Source: Streptomyces sp. NBC_00258
GTDB taxonomy: Bacteria > Actinomycetota > Actinomycetes > Streptomycetales > Streptomycetaceae
Assembly (NCBI RefSeq): GCF_036182465.1
Contig: NZ_CP108081.1
Span: forward strand, 124,001 to 188,000
Length of the DNA: 64,000 nt
Direction of reading: 5' to 3'
Shown: positions 9,508 to 18,085 of the stretch, one piece after another
How positions within the stretch are numbered: position 1 is the stretch's first letter
Layout of the letters: each line of letters opens with the position of its first letter
Made by a program: the position numbers and the translations under genes
The notes under the pieces: model-generated
What the model was told of the DNA's origin: nothing
Databases searched by the model: none
What the model saw: the letters and a program-made list of their open reading frames with translations, nothing else

Positions 9508-10728
9508 TCAGTGGGCCACGGCTGCGGCGCCGTGCTCGTCGATCAGAGCGCCCGTCGCGAAACGTTCGAGGGCGAAGGGGGCGTTCAGGGGGTGCGGCTC
9601 GCCCGTGGCGATGGTGTGCGCGAAGGTCCAGCCGGCGGCCGGGGTGGCCTTGAAGCCGCCGGTCCCCCAACCGCAGTTGACGTAAAGGTTCTCGACCGGG
9701 GTGGTGCCGATGATCGGGGAGGCGTCCGGGCTGACGTCGACGATGCCGCCCCAGGTCCGCAGCACATGCGCGCGGGCGAAGACGGGGAACAGCTCGACAG
9801 CGGCGGCCATCTGCTGCTCGATCACGTGGAAGGAGCCGCGCTGCCCATAGCCGTTGTACGAGTCGACGCCCGCGCCCATCACCAACTCGCCCTTGTGGGC
9901 CTGGGAGACGTACACGTGCACGTGGTTCGACATGACAACCGTCGGGTGCACCGGCTCGTGCAGTTCGGAGACCAGCGCCTGGAGCGGGTGGGACTGCACC
10001 GGCAGCCGGACGCCGGCCCGTTCGGCCAGCACGCTGCTGTGCCCGGCGGCCGCGAGGCCGACACTGCCGGCGAGGATGCGGCCCCGGTTGGTCTCGACGC
10101 CCACGACCCGGTCGCCGTCCTTGAGGAAGCCGGTGACCTCGCAGCCCTGGATCAGGTCCACGCCCATCTCGTCGGCCCGGCGGGCCAGCGCCCAGGCGAC
10201 GTGGTCGTGCTTGGCGATGCCGGCGCGCGGCTGGAAGGTGGCGCCCAGAACCGGATACCGGGTGCGGGACGAGACGTTGAGGATGGGACAGACCTTGGCT
10301 ACCTCATCCGGTTCGAGCCACTCGGCGTCGACGCCGTTGAGACGGTTGGCGTTGGCTCGGCGCATGCCCTCGCGGACGTCCTGCAGGGTGTGCGCGAGGT
10401 TGAGGACACCGCGCTGGCTGAACAGGAAGTCGTAGTCCAGTTCCTCCGGGAGCCGCTCCCACAGCTTGAGCGCGTACTCGTAGATCGCCGCGCTCTCGTC
10501 CCACAGGTAGTTCGAGCGGATGATCGTGGTGTTGCGGGCCATGTTGCCGCCGGCCAGCCAGCCCTTCTCCAGGACGGCGACGTTGGTGATGCCGTGGTTC
10601 TTCGCCAGGTAGTAGGCGGTGGCCAGGCCGTGGCCGCCCGCGCCGACTATGACGACGTCGTACGAGGAGCGCGGGTCGGGGTTGCGCCACAGCCAGTCCG
10701 GATGCTCCGGCAGCGCCGTGCTGGTCAT
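9508..10728 (-). CDS. soxB: Sarcosine oxidase beta subunit
   Basis: This 406-residue flavoprotein is the catalytic beta subunit that oxidises the N-methyl group of sarcosine. The FAD-binding VVIVGAGGHGLATAYYLA is at residues 25-42, followed by ARNTTIIRSNYLWDESAAIY, where the family carries its covalent flavin histidine region nearby. WGGIVDVSPDASPIIG and YVNCGWGTGGFKATPAAG close the fold. The ATG at 10728 overlaps the glyA stop as ATGA. The open frame continues far upstream through glyA, but that part is an out-of-frame shadow. Confidence 0.95.
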   Translation of the reverse strand: MTSTALPEHPDWLWRNPDPRSSYDVVIVGAGGHGLATAYYLAKNHGITNVAVLEKGWLAGGNMARNTTIIRSNYLWDESAAIYEYALKLWERLPEELDYDFLFSQRGVLNLAHTLQDVREGMRRANANRLNGVDAEWLEPDEVAKVCPILNVSSRTRYPVLGATFQPRAGIAKHDHVAWALARRADEMGVDLIQGCEVTGFLKDGDRVVGVETNRGRILAGSVGLAAAGHSSVLAERAGVRLPVQSHPLQALVSELHEPVHPTVVMSNHVHVYVSQAHKGELVMGAGVDSYNGYGQRGSFHVIEQQMAAAVELFPVFARAHVLRTWGGIVDVSPDASPIIGTTPVENLYVNCGWGTGGFKATPAAGWTFAHTIATGEPHPLNAPFALERFATGALIDEHGAAAVAH

Positions 10729-12065
10729 ACCGCGTCTCCGTTCAGGTGGGGCAGGTGGGACAGGTGGGGATAGAGGGGGAAGGCGGAGGCGAGCTTCTCG
10801 ACCCGGTCGCGCAACAAGGCCACGCGCTCGTCGCCGAGCTGCTCGTCCTTCAGGGCCTCGGCGATGATGTCGGCGACCTCCCGGAACTCCGCTGCGCCGA
10901 AGCCCCGGGTGGCCAGGGCCGGGGTGCCGATCCGCAGCCCCGAGGAGACCATCGGCGGGCGGGGGTCGAACGGCACCGCGTTGCGGTTGACGGTGATGCC
11001 GATGCGGTGCAGCCGGTCCTCGGCCTGTTTCCCGTCGAGCGTGGAGTTGCGCAGGTCGACGAGGACCAGGTGGACTTCGGTGCCGCCGGTCAGCACGGTG
11101 ATCCCGGCCTCGGCCACGTCGTCGGCCAGCAGCCGTCCGGCGAGGATGCGGGCGCCGTCGAGGGTGCGCTGCTGGCGTTCCTTGAACTCCTCCCCCACCG
11201 CCACCTTGAAGGCCACCGCCTTCGCCGCGATGACATGCTCCAGCGGGCCGCCCTGCTGGCCCGGGAAGACCGCGGAGTTGATCTTCTTGGCCAGGGCGGC
11301 GCGGCTGAGGATCACCCCGCCGCGCGGGCCGCCGAGGGTCTTGTGCGTGGTGGTCGTCACGACGTCGGCGTACGGCACCGGGTTCGGGTGCAGGCCCGCG
11401 GCCACCAGTCCGGCGAAGTGGGCCATGTCCACCAGCAGATACGCGCCCACCGCGTCGGCGATCCGCCGGAACGCGGCGAAGTCCAGCCGCCGGGGGTAGG
11501 CGGACCAGCCGGCGACGATCATCTTGGGCCGGTGGGCGAGAGCGAGCTGCTCGACCTCGTCCATGTCGATGCGCAGGTCGGACTCGCGCACGTGGTAGGG
11601 CACGACGTTGTACAGCTTGCCGGAGTAGTTGAGCCGCATGCCGTGGGTCAGGTGACCGCCGTGCGCGAGGTCCAGGCCGAGGATCGTGTCGCCGGGCTGG
11701 AGCAGCGCGAACATCGCGGCCGCGTTGGCCTGGGCACCCGAGTGGGGCTGCACGTTGGCGGCCTCGGCGCCGAACAGTTCCTTCACCCGGGCGATGGCCA
11801 ACCGCTCGATGACGTCGACGTGTTCGCAGCCGCCGTAGTAGCGGCGGCCGGGGTAGCCCTCGGCGTACTTGTTGGTGAGAACCGAGCCCTGGGCCTCCAT
11901 GACGGCGGCCGGGGCGAAGTTCTCCGAGGCGATCATTTCGAGGGTGGACTGCTGACGGCGCAGCTCGGCGTCGACCGCGGTGGCGACCTCCGGGTCGAGC
12001 TCGCTGAGCGGGGCCGAGAGAAGGGAGGCGACCGTGGTGATGGACGGGTTGGTTGCCATCTGCAC
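10725..12065 (-). CDS. glyA: Serine hydroxymethyltransferase
   Basis: GlyA interconverts glycine plus 5,10-methylene-THF with serine, which here would use both products of sarcosine oxidase. The 446-residue frame starts at GTG 12065, with an ATG two codons later at 12059 as an alternative. STLEMIASENF at 40-50, DMAHFAGLVAAGLHPNP at 213-229 and the PLP lysine K242 in TTTTHKTLGGPRGG are all present. It leads the sox operon and overlaps soxB by four bases. This is the intact copy; a decayed relative lies at 2640-3495. Confidence 0.95.
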   Translation of the reverse strand: MQMATNPSITTVASLLSAPLSELDPEVATAVDAELRRQQSTLEMIASENFAPAAVMEAQGSVLTNKYAEGYPGRRYYGGCEHVDVIERLAIARVKELFGAEAANVQPHSGAQANAAAMFALLQPGDTILGLDLAHGGHLTHGMRLNYSGKLYNVVPYHVRESDLRIDMDEVEQLALAHRPKMIVAGWSAYPRRLDFAAFRRIADAVGAYLLVDMAHFAGLVAAGLHPNPVPYADVVTTTTHKTLGGPRGGVILSRAALAKKINSAVFPGQQGGPLEHVIAAKAVAFKVAVGEEFKERQQRTLDGARILAGRLLADDVAEAGITVLTGGTEVHLVLVDLRNSTLDGKQAEDRLHRIGITVNRNAVPFDPRPPMVSSGLRIGTPALATRGFGAAEFREVADIIAEALKDEQLGDERVALLRDRVEKLASAFPLYPHLSHLPHLNGDAV

Positions 12066-12094
12066 ACCATTCTGAGAGCCAACTAATGGACGAC

Positions 12095-12104
12095 TGATAT
12101 ATCA
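12095..12104. promoter_or_regulatory. Palindromic operator between glyA-sox and the GntR gene
   Basis: TGATATATCA is a perfect 10-bp palindrome in the short divergent intergenic region between glyA and the FCD regulator. It is the obvious binding-site candidate for that regulator. It differs in its outer bases from the TCATATATGA sites elsewhere in the window. Confidence 0.55.
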
Positions 12105-12155
12105 ACCTCTGCGGTAAGGTATGGGAGCTTGTCGGCCAGGTCAAGGGGGCATCTC

Positions 12156-12821
12156 ATGCAGCAGACGGCGACAGAGCCCGCGGGCGAGGAGCTGTCCCTC
12201 GCCGAACGCGCGTACCGCGTCATCCGCGACCGGCTCGTCATGCTCGAGATCCGCCCGGGCGCCCCGATCAACGAGGACCAGCTGGCACAGTCCCTCGGCG
12301 TCGGCCGGACACCGGTGCGCGAGGCCCTCAAGCGGCTCCAGTACGAGCGCCTCATCGCCACCTATCCTCGGCGCGGCACCTTCGCCACCGACGTCAACAT
12401 CACCGACCTGGCCCACATCTCCGAAGTGCGCCAGGAACTGGAGCCCCTGGCCGCGTCCCAGGCCGCGCGGCGCGCCACGGCCACGGACCGCGCGACGCTG
12501 ACAGCCGTCCTGCGGGAGCTGGAGAGCGCGGATCCCGGGCGGCGCGACGCCACCGAGCTCATGCACCTTGACCTTCAGGTCCACCGCGCCATCTACGCGG
12601 CCACACACAACCCGTACCTGGAGGACACCCTCGTCCGGTACGACAACCTGGCCACCCGCATCTGGTGCCTGTTCGTCGACCGGTTGTCCGACATGGCGGG
12701 TCATATCGAAGAGCACGGACCGTTGATCGAGGCGATCGTCGCCGGTGCCCCCGACAGGGCGGCACAGCTGGCCGGCAGTCACGTCGTGGGCTTCGAACAG
12801 GCCATTCGCGCGGCCATCTGA
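12156..12821 (+). CDS. GntR-family regulator, FCD (FadR-type) effector domain
   Basis: This 221-residue regulator has an N-terminal winged helix (INEDQLAQSLGVGRTPVREA, followed by LKRLQYERLI) and a C-terminal all-helical FCD domain with metal-type residues in DLQVHRAIYAATHNPYLED and IEEHGPLIEAI. An ATG at 12156 with AAGGGGG about six bases upstream is preferred over the TTG at 12129. It is divergent from glyA-sox and very probably controls that operon in response to sarcosine, glycine or a related amine. The effector is not shown by the sequence. Confidence 0.9.
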   Translation: MQQTATEPAGEELSLAERAYRVIRDRLVMLEIRPGAPINEDQLAQSLGVGRTPVREALKRLQYERLIATYPRRGTFATDVNITDLAHISEVRQELEPLAASQAARRATATDRATLTAVLRELESADPGRRDATELMHLDLQVHRAIYAATHNPYLEDTLVRYDNLATRIWCLFVDRLSDMAGHIEEHGPLIEAIVAGAPDRAAQLAGSHVVGFEQAIRAAI

Positions 12822-13254
12822 GAAGGCTCTCCGCTCCAGCGCGCGGCGCCCCGCGGATCCCAGGGCATCGCGCGGGCGACCGACTCTCGGGAACCGCAGC
12901 CGAATTTTGTGACTCAGATGTACCCCGACGGCCGGTCCGGAAGCGAAGGCATTGCCGGTCACCGCTGTCCTTCACCTACTTCATCACCACCGGCGGCTCT
13001 CGGCGTCGCTGCCCGCTTCCCAAGAAACCTCGAGCTCGTCACCCTTCGTTGACATTCCGCACGTCATGCCAACGGCAAGCCAGCACGCTCCGTCACCACC
13101 GAAAGGGAGACAGGGCCGTGAGACTCACACTCCCTGTCACTCAGAATGTCCTCGCCCAAGGCATCCCTGGTCCTGCCCTCAACGATCAAAGACTTCGCCA
13201 GTGGTCTCTGCATGCCGGCGACAGGGCGCCGTTTTCGCAGGCCGGTCCCACGAC
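12822..13254. other. Intergenic region, no gene recognised
   Basis: This 433-bp stretch lies between the converging GntR and P450 genes. A plus-strand frame around 13110-13230 (RLTLPVTQNVLAQGIPGPAL) looks protein-like but has no recognisable family, start or neighbour support. It may be the stub of a lost gene. Confidence 0.4.
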
Positions 13255-14454
13255 TCAAGAGCTGGGCGCGACGCCCACCGGCAGGTGCGAGACGCCCCGC
13301 GTGATGGTGTACGTCGGAGTCCGGACGATCTCGCCGTTCAGGACATAGTCCGGCATGTGCTTCAGGATCGCCGACAGCACTGTCCGGGTTTCCATCTTCG
13401 CCAGGACCGAGCCGAGACAGCTGTGGACGCCTTCGTTGAAGGCGATGTGCCGCTTGCGCTGGCGCGCGATGTTGAACCGGTCGGGCTCCTCCCACCTTCT
13501 GGGATCCCGGTTCGCCGCAGCGAAGACCAGCGCCACCTTCGCGCCTTCGGGGATCGTCTGTCCGTGGAGTTCGACACTGGTCCGAGTGGTGCGGACGGTG
13601 TACGGGAGGGACGGCTCGACTCGCAACACTTCTTCGACAGCCGCGTCCAGGAGCTGGGGGTTCTCCAGCAGCAGGGCCCGCTGGTCGGGGTGCCTCGCGA
13701 ACAGGATGACGGCGTTCGAGATGAGAGCGGCCGTCGTTTCAGAACCGGCCTCGAGCAGAAGCGTGAGCATTCCGAGGGCGCCATCGCCGATCGGAGCTCC
13801 TTCCGCCTCTGCATGGGCGAGTCCACCGACAACGTCAGATCCGGGGTTTCGCCTGCGCTCGGCGAGAAACTCCTCGAAGTAGTGATGGATCTTGTCCCCC
13901 GTCGAACGGGCGGCTTCGGGCACGCTGAGAGAACCAGAATCGCGTGAAGCCATCAACTGCACCCACTCCGCCAGCATCGGCACGTCGCTCGAGGGCAGAC
14001 CGAGAACGTGGGCAATCGTGCTCACCGGCAACGGGAACGACAGCTCTTGCGCGAGGTCTCCGCCACCCCGGGCCACGATCTGCTTGACGCGGGCCTCAGC
14101 TTCCTCCGCGATCACCTGCTGAAGGGTATTGACCGCATTCACCGAGAACCAGTCTTTGACGAGGTCACGGTAGACATCGTGACGGGGCGGGTCCATGTCG
14201 ATGAAGTTGCCGGGACCCACGATGCCGGCGATGTCATCGATAGTCACGCCGTCCGCACTCGAGAACGTCTTCCAGTCGCGAGCCGCCTTCTTGACGTCGT
14301 CGAATCGCGACAGCGCCCAGAACCCGAGGTCAGCGTTGTAGTACACCGGATGGGACTCGCGCAGTTCGGTGTAGATCTCCCACGTCCCTGGGTCAGTTTG
14401 AAAGTCCTCGTAGACAAAGGGGTCAAAGGTGAATGGCGCGGTCCCGGTACTCAT
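13255..14454 (-). CDS. Cytochrome P450
   Basis: This 399-residue soluble bacterial P450 is complete. The I-helix oxygen-activation motif is AGSETT at 236-241, the ExxR pair is E275/R278, and the haem-binding FNEGVHSCLG has Cys346. An ATG at 14454 is preceded by TTAAGGAG at correct spacing, so the longer frame upstream is ignored. No ferredoxin or reductase gene is adjacent. The 2Fe-2S flavoprotein at 3604 is a possible electron donor. Its position beside the catabolic genes suggests hydroxylation or O-/N-dealkylation of a xenobiotic or plant aromatic, but the substrate is unknown. TCATATAGGA at 14516 is a weak version of the window's shared motif. Confidence 0.93.
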   Translation of the reverse strand: MSTGTAPFTFDPFVYEDFQTDPGTWEIYTELRESHPVYYNADLGFWALSRFDDVKKAARDWKTFSSADGVTIDDIAGIVGPGNFIDMDPPRHDVYRDLVKDWFSVNAVNTLQQVIAEEAEARVKQIVARGGGDLAQELSFPLPVSTIAHVLGLPSSDVPMLAEWVQLMASRDSGSLSVPEAARSTGDKIHHYFEEFLAERRRNPGSDVVGGLAHAEAEGAPIGDGALGMLTLLLEAGSETTAALISNAVILFARHPDQRALLLENPQLLDAAVEEVLRVEPSLPYTVRTTRTSVELHGQTIPEGAKVALVFAAANRDPRRWEEPDRFNIARQRKRHIAFNEGVHSCLGSVLAKMETRTVLSAILKHMPDYVLNGEIVRTPTYTITRGVSHLPVGVAPSS

Positions 14455-14589
14455 CGGACTCCTTAAGGCGCGACTGCTCGACTCCATGGACTGGGCACAA
14501 CCCATGGCACACCAATCATATAGGAAAAGCTACGTTCGCGCTCGTTTCTGAGGCCCGCGGGCCAGCGTTGCGCCAGCCAGCCCCAGTCC

Positions 14590-15288
14590 TCACACATCCG
14601 GAAACCCGGTGGCGCCATCAAGGGGCCGCACCCAGACCCCTCCCACCTCCGCTGCTTCAAGCCTCACGATCCCCGGATCCGCCCCGAGCTTCAGATCGAG
14701 GGCCCTCGACGCAAGCCGCCTCTCCACACTCACGATGACGTCCAGATTCAGGCCAAGCTCGGTGAAGCGGCGAAGGGTCGTCGCGTCCTCGTCGCTAATC
14801 CTGACGACGACTGCACATTCCCCTGACTCCATCTCGGTGAGGGATCTCGCGGGAATGCTGGGCAACGCGCCTGAACCGTCAGGGATCGGGTCGCCATGAG
14901 GATCCCGCCGCGGATAACCGAGAAGGGCATCCAGTCGCTCGATCAACAAATCCGAGACGGCGTGCTCGAGGAGCTCCGCCTCATCATGGACCTCGTCCCA
15001 CGCGTAGCCGAGGTGGTTGACGAGAAACGTCTCGATGAGGCGGTGCCGCCGCACCATACCGACGGCGAGAAGGCGTCCGGCGGCGGTGAGCTCGATAGCA
15101 CCGTAACGCTCGTGCGCCAGCAGACCGGCCTCAGTCAGCCTCCGGACCTGCTCCGAGACCGTGGACATCCGCACCGTCAAGCGCTCAGCGAGGCGCTTAG
15201 TCGTCACCGGCCCTGAAGACCACTCGCCGAGAGTCCAGATCGCCTTCATGTAGTCCTGCGCCACTGATGAGACCGACTCGACTGACAT
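14590..15288 (-). CDS. mntR: DtxR/MntR-family manganese-responsive repressor
   Basis: This 232-residue protein has an N-terminal winged helix (LAERLTVRMSTVSEQVRRLT), a dimerisation domain with MVRRHRLIETFLVNHLGYAW, and a C-terminal FeoA/SH3-like domain. The metal motif HDEAELLEHAVSD has Glu-x-x-Glu-His in the place of the DtxR/IdeR Cys, as in manganese-sensing MntR proteins. It is divergent from the MntH transporter. The intergenic repeat TTTCA-N5-TGAAA at 15327-15341 is a plausible operator. Confidence 0.87.
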   Translation of the reverse strand: MSVESVSSVAQDYMKAIWTLGEWSSGPVTTKRLAERLTVRMSTVSEQVRRLTEAGLLAHERYGAIELTAAGRLLAVGMVRRHRLIETFLVNHLGYAWDEVHDEAELLEHAVSDLLIERLDALLGYPRRDPHGDPIPDGSGALPSIPARSLTEMESGECAVVVRISDEDATTLRRFTELGLNLDVIVSVERRLASRALDLKLGADPGIVRLEAAEVGGVWVRPLDGATGFPDV

Positions 15289-15316
15289 CGCACTATCGTA
15301 CCCGCCAGCAACTCTA

Positions 15317-15341
15317 CTATATACGATTTCACTCTATGAAA
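15317..15341. promoter_or_regulatory. Divergent mntR/mntH control region with inverted repeat
   Basis: The segment contains CTATATACGATTT followed by the inverted repeat TTTCA-ctcta-TGAAA at 15327-15341. Its placement between an MntR-like repressor and an NRAMP transporter makes the repeat a candidate Mn-dependent operator. The first half resembles the catabolic motif family, possibly only because both are AT-rich promoter DNA. Confidence 0.5.
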
Positions 15342-15434
15342 CTATTGAGTTCGTCTACCCGAACTCATACGATCGACGCCACATCCCGGGCCCGGACCGT
15401 ACTGGCCGGACCGAGCAGCGAAGGGACCGCGTAC

Positions 15435-15647
15435 ATGACCCGCAACCTTGCGAAGCTGCAGGCACGCTGCTACACGGCATTCTGCATTGCTGCTGGCGCG
15501 TTCTCCCTGGCGACCGGCCGGTGGCTGACCGCCGGGCTGCTTCTCACAGGCACTGCCTTTCAAGCACTGCTTGCTCGCCGATGGCGCCATCGAGCCGAGC
15601 ACCCTCCACAGACCGCGCCGCACGTGGCGCCCCACATGGGAGCTTGA
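15435..15647 (+). CDS. Small two-helix membrane protein
   Basis: This 70-residue protein has an ATG at 15435 with AAGGGA upstream. It contains two likely membrane segments, YTAFCIAAGAFSLATG and LTAGLLLTGTAFQALLA, separated by GRW, and an Arg/His-rich tail. It ends 3 bp before the mntH start, so it is probably cotranscribed with it and may assist Mn transport. I recognise no family. Confidence 0.65.
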   Translation: MTRNLAKLQARCYTAFCIAAGAFSLATGRWLTAGLLLTGTAFQALLARRWRHRAEHPPQTAPHVAPHMGA

Positions 15648-15650
15648 CGA

Positions 15651-16898
15651 ATGCCTGGAGATCTCGTGACTCACCGGCGCGACGGCGCCACCCTGGGCCG
15701 GCGCGCAGCGCTCCTGGGGCCCGCCTTCGTCGCCGGCATCGCGTACGTGGATCCCGGCAACGTAGCCACCAACATGACCGCCGGCAGCCAATACGGATAC
15801 CTGCTCATCTGGGTCGTCGTGGCAGCGAACCTGCTGGCCATGCTGGTGCAGTACCTCTCTGCCAAGGTGGGGATCGCCAGCGGACGAACACTCCCGCAGC
15901 TCTGCCGGGACCACTATTCCAGACGCGTGTCGTTCTTCCTGTGGCTCCAGGCCGAGGCGGTCGCGCTGGCAACAGACCTGGCCGAGGTGCTGGGCGGCGC
16001 ACTGGCGCTCTACTTGCTGTTCGATGTTCCCCTGTTGATAGGTGGACTCATCACAGGTGGTGTCAGTTTCTCGCTGTTGCTGCTGCAGAAGCCCGCGACC
16101 CAGGCCCGGTTCGAGCGCGCCATCATCGCGCTGCTCCTCGTGATCACCCTCGGATTCACCTGGTCCGCGCTCGCGGCCGGGCCCGACATCTCGTCGACCA
16201 TAGGCGGTCTGGTTCCCCGCTTCGCCGGTGTCGACACACTGATGCTGGCGACGGGCATTCTCGGCGCCACCGTCATGCCTCACGCCATCTATCTGCACTC
16301 GGCCCTGGTCCAGCACCGATTCGGCCCGGGCCAGCGTGACGACGCAAGCAAACGCGCCCTCCTGCGCGCGACGAAGACGGACGTGGTGTCCGCGATGAGC
16401 ATCGCTGGTGTCGTGAACCTCTCGATGATCTTGCTGGCCGCTGCCGCGCTCTTCGGTGTCGGCGTCGACTCCATCGAAGGAGCGCACCAGGCGATCGGTG
16501 ATCACCTCGGCGCCGCGGTTGCCCTGCTGTTCGCGCTCGCCCTCCTTGCCTCCGGATTCGCTTCGTCGTCCGTAGGAACCTACGCCGGTGCGGTGATCCT
16601 CGACGGGTTCCTCCAGCGCAGCATCGCCGTTTCGGTGCGACGAGCGGTCACCATGGTGCCGGCACTGGCGATCCTCGCGCTCGGCATCGATCCGACGAAG
16701 GCCCTCGTACTCTCCCAGGTCGTGCTCAGCTTCGGCATACCCTTCGCGCTCTTCCCGCTCGTACGGTTCACCCGGGACCCGGGGGTCATGGGTGCGCTCG
16801 TCAACCGCGCGGTCACCACGCATGCCGCTCGTGCGGTCGCGGTCGTCATCTCCGCCCTCAACGTGGTGCTGCTGGGTCTCACACTCGGATCATGGTGA
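15651..16898 (+). CDS. mntH: NRAMP manganese/divalent-metal transporter
   Basis: This 415-residue inner-membrane protein imports Mn(II) or Fe(II) with protons. The signature DPGN at 34-37 and the second metal-site motif GATVMPHA (M209) are both intact, and about eleven hydrophobic helices follow. It lies downstream of the small membrane protein and divergent from the MntR-like repressor, a self-contained Mn-homeostasis module. Extradiol dioxygenases and cupin-like enzymes use Fe or Mn, which may explain its place within a catabolic region, though chance is equally possible. Confidence 0.93.
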   Translation: MPGDLVTHRRDGATLGRRAALLGPAFVAGIAYVDPGNVATNMTAGSQYGYLLIWVVVAANLLAMLVQYLSAKVGIASGRTLPQLCRDHYSRRVSFFLWLQAEAVALATDLAEVLGGALALYLLFDVPLLIGGLITGGVSFSLLLLQKPATQARFERAIIALLLVITLGFTWSALAAGPDISSTIGGLVPRFAGVDTLMLATGILGATVMPHAIYLHSALVQHRFGPGQRDDASKRALLRATKTDVVSAMSIAGVVNLSMILLAAAALFGVGVDSIEGAHQAIGDHLGAAVALLFALALLASGFASSSVGTYAGAVILDGFLQRSIAVSVRRAVTMVPALAILALGIDPTKALVLSQVVLSFGIPFALFPLVRFTRDPGVMGALVNRAVTTHAARAVAVVISALNVVLLGLTLGSW

Positions 16899-16945
16899 GC
16901 GGCCCTACTGCTGTCCTTGGGGTGTCCAGCGGCGCAGCCATCGGT

Positions 16946-16969
16946 ATCCCGGCAAATATTCGCCGGGAT
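16946..16969 (+). terminator. Hairpin downstream of mntH
   Basis: ATCCCGGC and GCCGGGAT form an 8-bp stem around an 8-base AT-rich loop. The hairpin lies about 50 bp after the mntH stop and has no T-tract, so it is a probable terminator of low to moderate strength. Confidence 0.5.
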
Positions 16970-16982
16970 GCTATATCATCGA
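16967..16982 (+). promoter_or_regulatory. GATGCTATATCATC motif upstream of the second GntR gene
   Basis: GATG-CTATAT-CATC has complementary 4-base arms and shares CTATAT with the sites at 3535 and 53114. It lies about 125 bp before the regulator start, a reasonable position for autoregulation. Confidence 0.4.
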
Positions 16983-17103
16983 CGCAACATCACGAACACG
17001 ATGTGCACGCGCGTAGACGATACGCCGGTCAGCGGTCCGGGACACCCGTGGCGCGGACCGTCAGCCGATGACACCAGCTACATCCGTAGACGGAGAGCAC
17101 GCA

Positions 17104-17799
17104 ATGAACAAACAAGAGCACGTATATCGCGTCCTCCGTGAGCGAATCCTGGAGGGCCAGTACGGGCCCGGCTATCGGCTCGTGATCGATGCGATCGCCG
17201 AGGAACTCGGCTACAGCGCGCTGCCCGTACGCGAGGCGATTCGCCGCCTTGAGGCCGAGGGGCTGGCCATCTTCCGGCCGAACGCGGGCGCGCAGGTCAA
17301 GCCCGCTGACCCGGCGGGCTTCGCAGAGGGGCTCGCCACCCTGGCAGTGCTTGAGGGCTTCGCGACCGCCGAAGCCGCCAAAGCCATGACGGCGGAGGAC
17401 CTGGCGGCCGTCGAGCACGAGACCGACCTCATGGTCGAGTGCATGGAGACGCTTGACGTGAGCGGCTACAGTCAAGCGAACAAGCGCTTCCACGAGTACA
17501 TCAACGCCCGGTGCAACAACGCGTCGCTGCTGGAGATGATCAACGAGATCTCGCAACGATCGGACGTTATCAGGCGAACGGTCTTCACGCAGATCCCCTA
17601 CCGCGGGCGAAGCTCCATCGCCGAGCACAGGGCGATCATCGAGCTCATCCGCAACGGCGCGCCGAGCGACGAGATCGAGAAGGCAGCTCGTACTCACAAG
17701 CTCCGCACGGTCGAGGCGTTCCGCAGCTGGCAGAAGGAGAACGCACCCGGCGACGCCGTTGCCGGCATGATTCTGAAGAACGCTGCCGCGAAGGTCTGA
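17104..17799 (+). CDS. GntR-family regulator, FCD domain (candidate regulon controller)
   Basis: This 231-residue regulator has a winged helix (IAEELGYSALPVREAIRRLE, followed by AEGLAIF) and an FCD ligand domain with CNNASLLEMINEISQRSDVI and IAEHRAIIELIRNGA. The ATG at 17104 is set by GGAGAG about seven bases before it. It is not divergent from a single obvious target but lies at the head of the minus-strand catabolic block. The shared palindrome family has AT-rich half-sites of the length GntR/FCD proteins bind, and no other regulator of that type is intact here. I therefore propose it as the controller of those sites (inference). A C-terminal fragment of a relative is at about 20340. Confidence 0.87.
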   Translation: MNKQEHVYRVLRERILEGQYGPGYRLVIDAIAEELGYSALPVREAIRRLEAEGLAIFRPNAGAQVKPADPAGFAEGLATLAVLEGFATAEAAKAMTAEDLAAVEHETDLMVECMETLDVSGYSQANKRFHEYINARCNNASLLEMINEISQRSDVIRRTVFTQIPYRGRSSIAEHRAIIELIRNGAPSDEIEKAARTHKLRTVEAFRSWQKENAPGDAVAGMILKNAAAKV

Positions 17800-18085
17800 G
17801 CAGTCATCCCGGGCTCTGTCGATGCCGCCCCGTGACCGGGAAAATCAGGGGGCGGTGCCCGCTCTCTGACGGCGAACCCAATCGTCGTCAGGGGATCACG
17901 ATTCAGCCGACGCCGGCAGGCAGACTGACGGCGCATCGAAGCTCCGTCGCGGGACGGCGAATTGGGAAGGTCGCCTCCACAACGGAGCTTCGTCGCGTCC
18001 GGTCGCGCACCCGATCAGCATTGTCATACCGCCGTGACCCGCGCATCCGAGAGACCACCTCGGCTTTGACCCGAAGAGGCGCCGG

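Noticed and set aside
10746..12086. A 446-codon plus-strand frame
   Set aside because: It is an exact shadow of glyA on the other strand and its translation has no recognisable motif.
12095..12104. Treating TGATATATCA as another copy of the TCATATATGA site
   Set aside because: Both are 10-bp palindromes with a TATA centre but the second base of each half differs (G versus C), and this one is linked to a different regulator. I keep them apart.
13355..13882. A plus-strand frame of 175 codons opposite the P450
   Set aside because: It overlaps the haem-binding and I-helix regions of a clear P450 on the minus strand.
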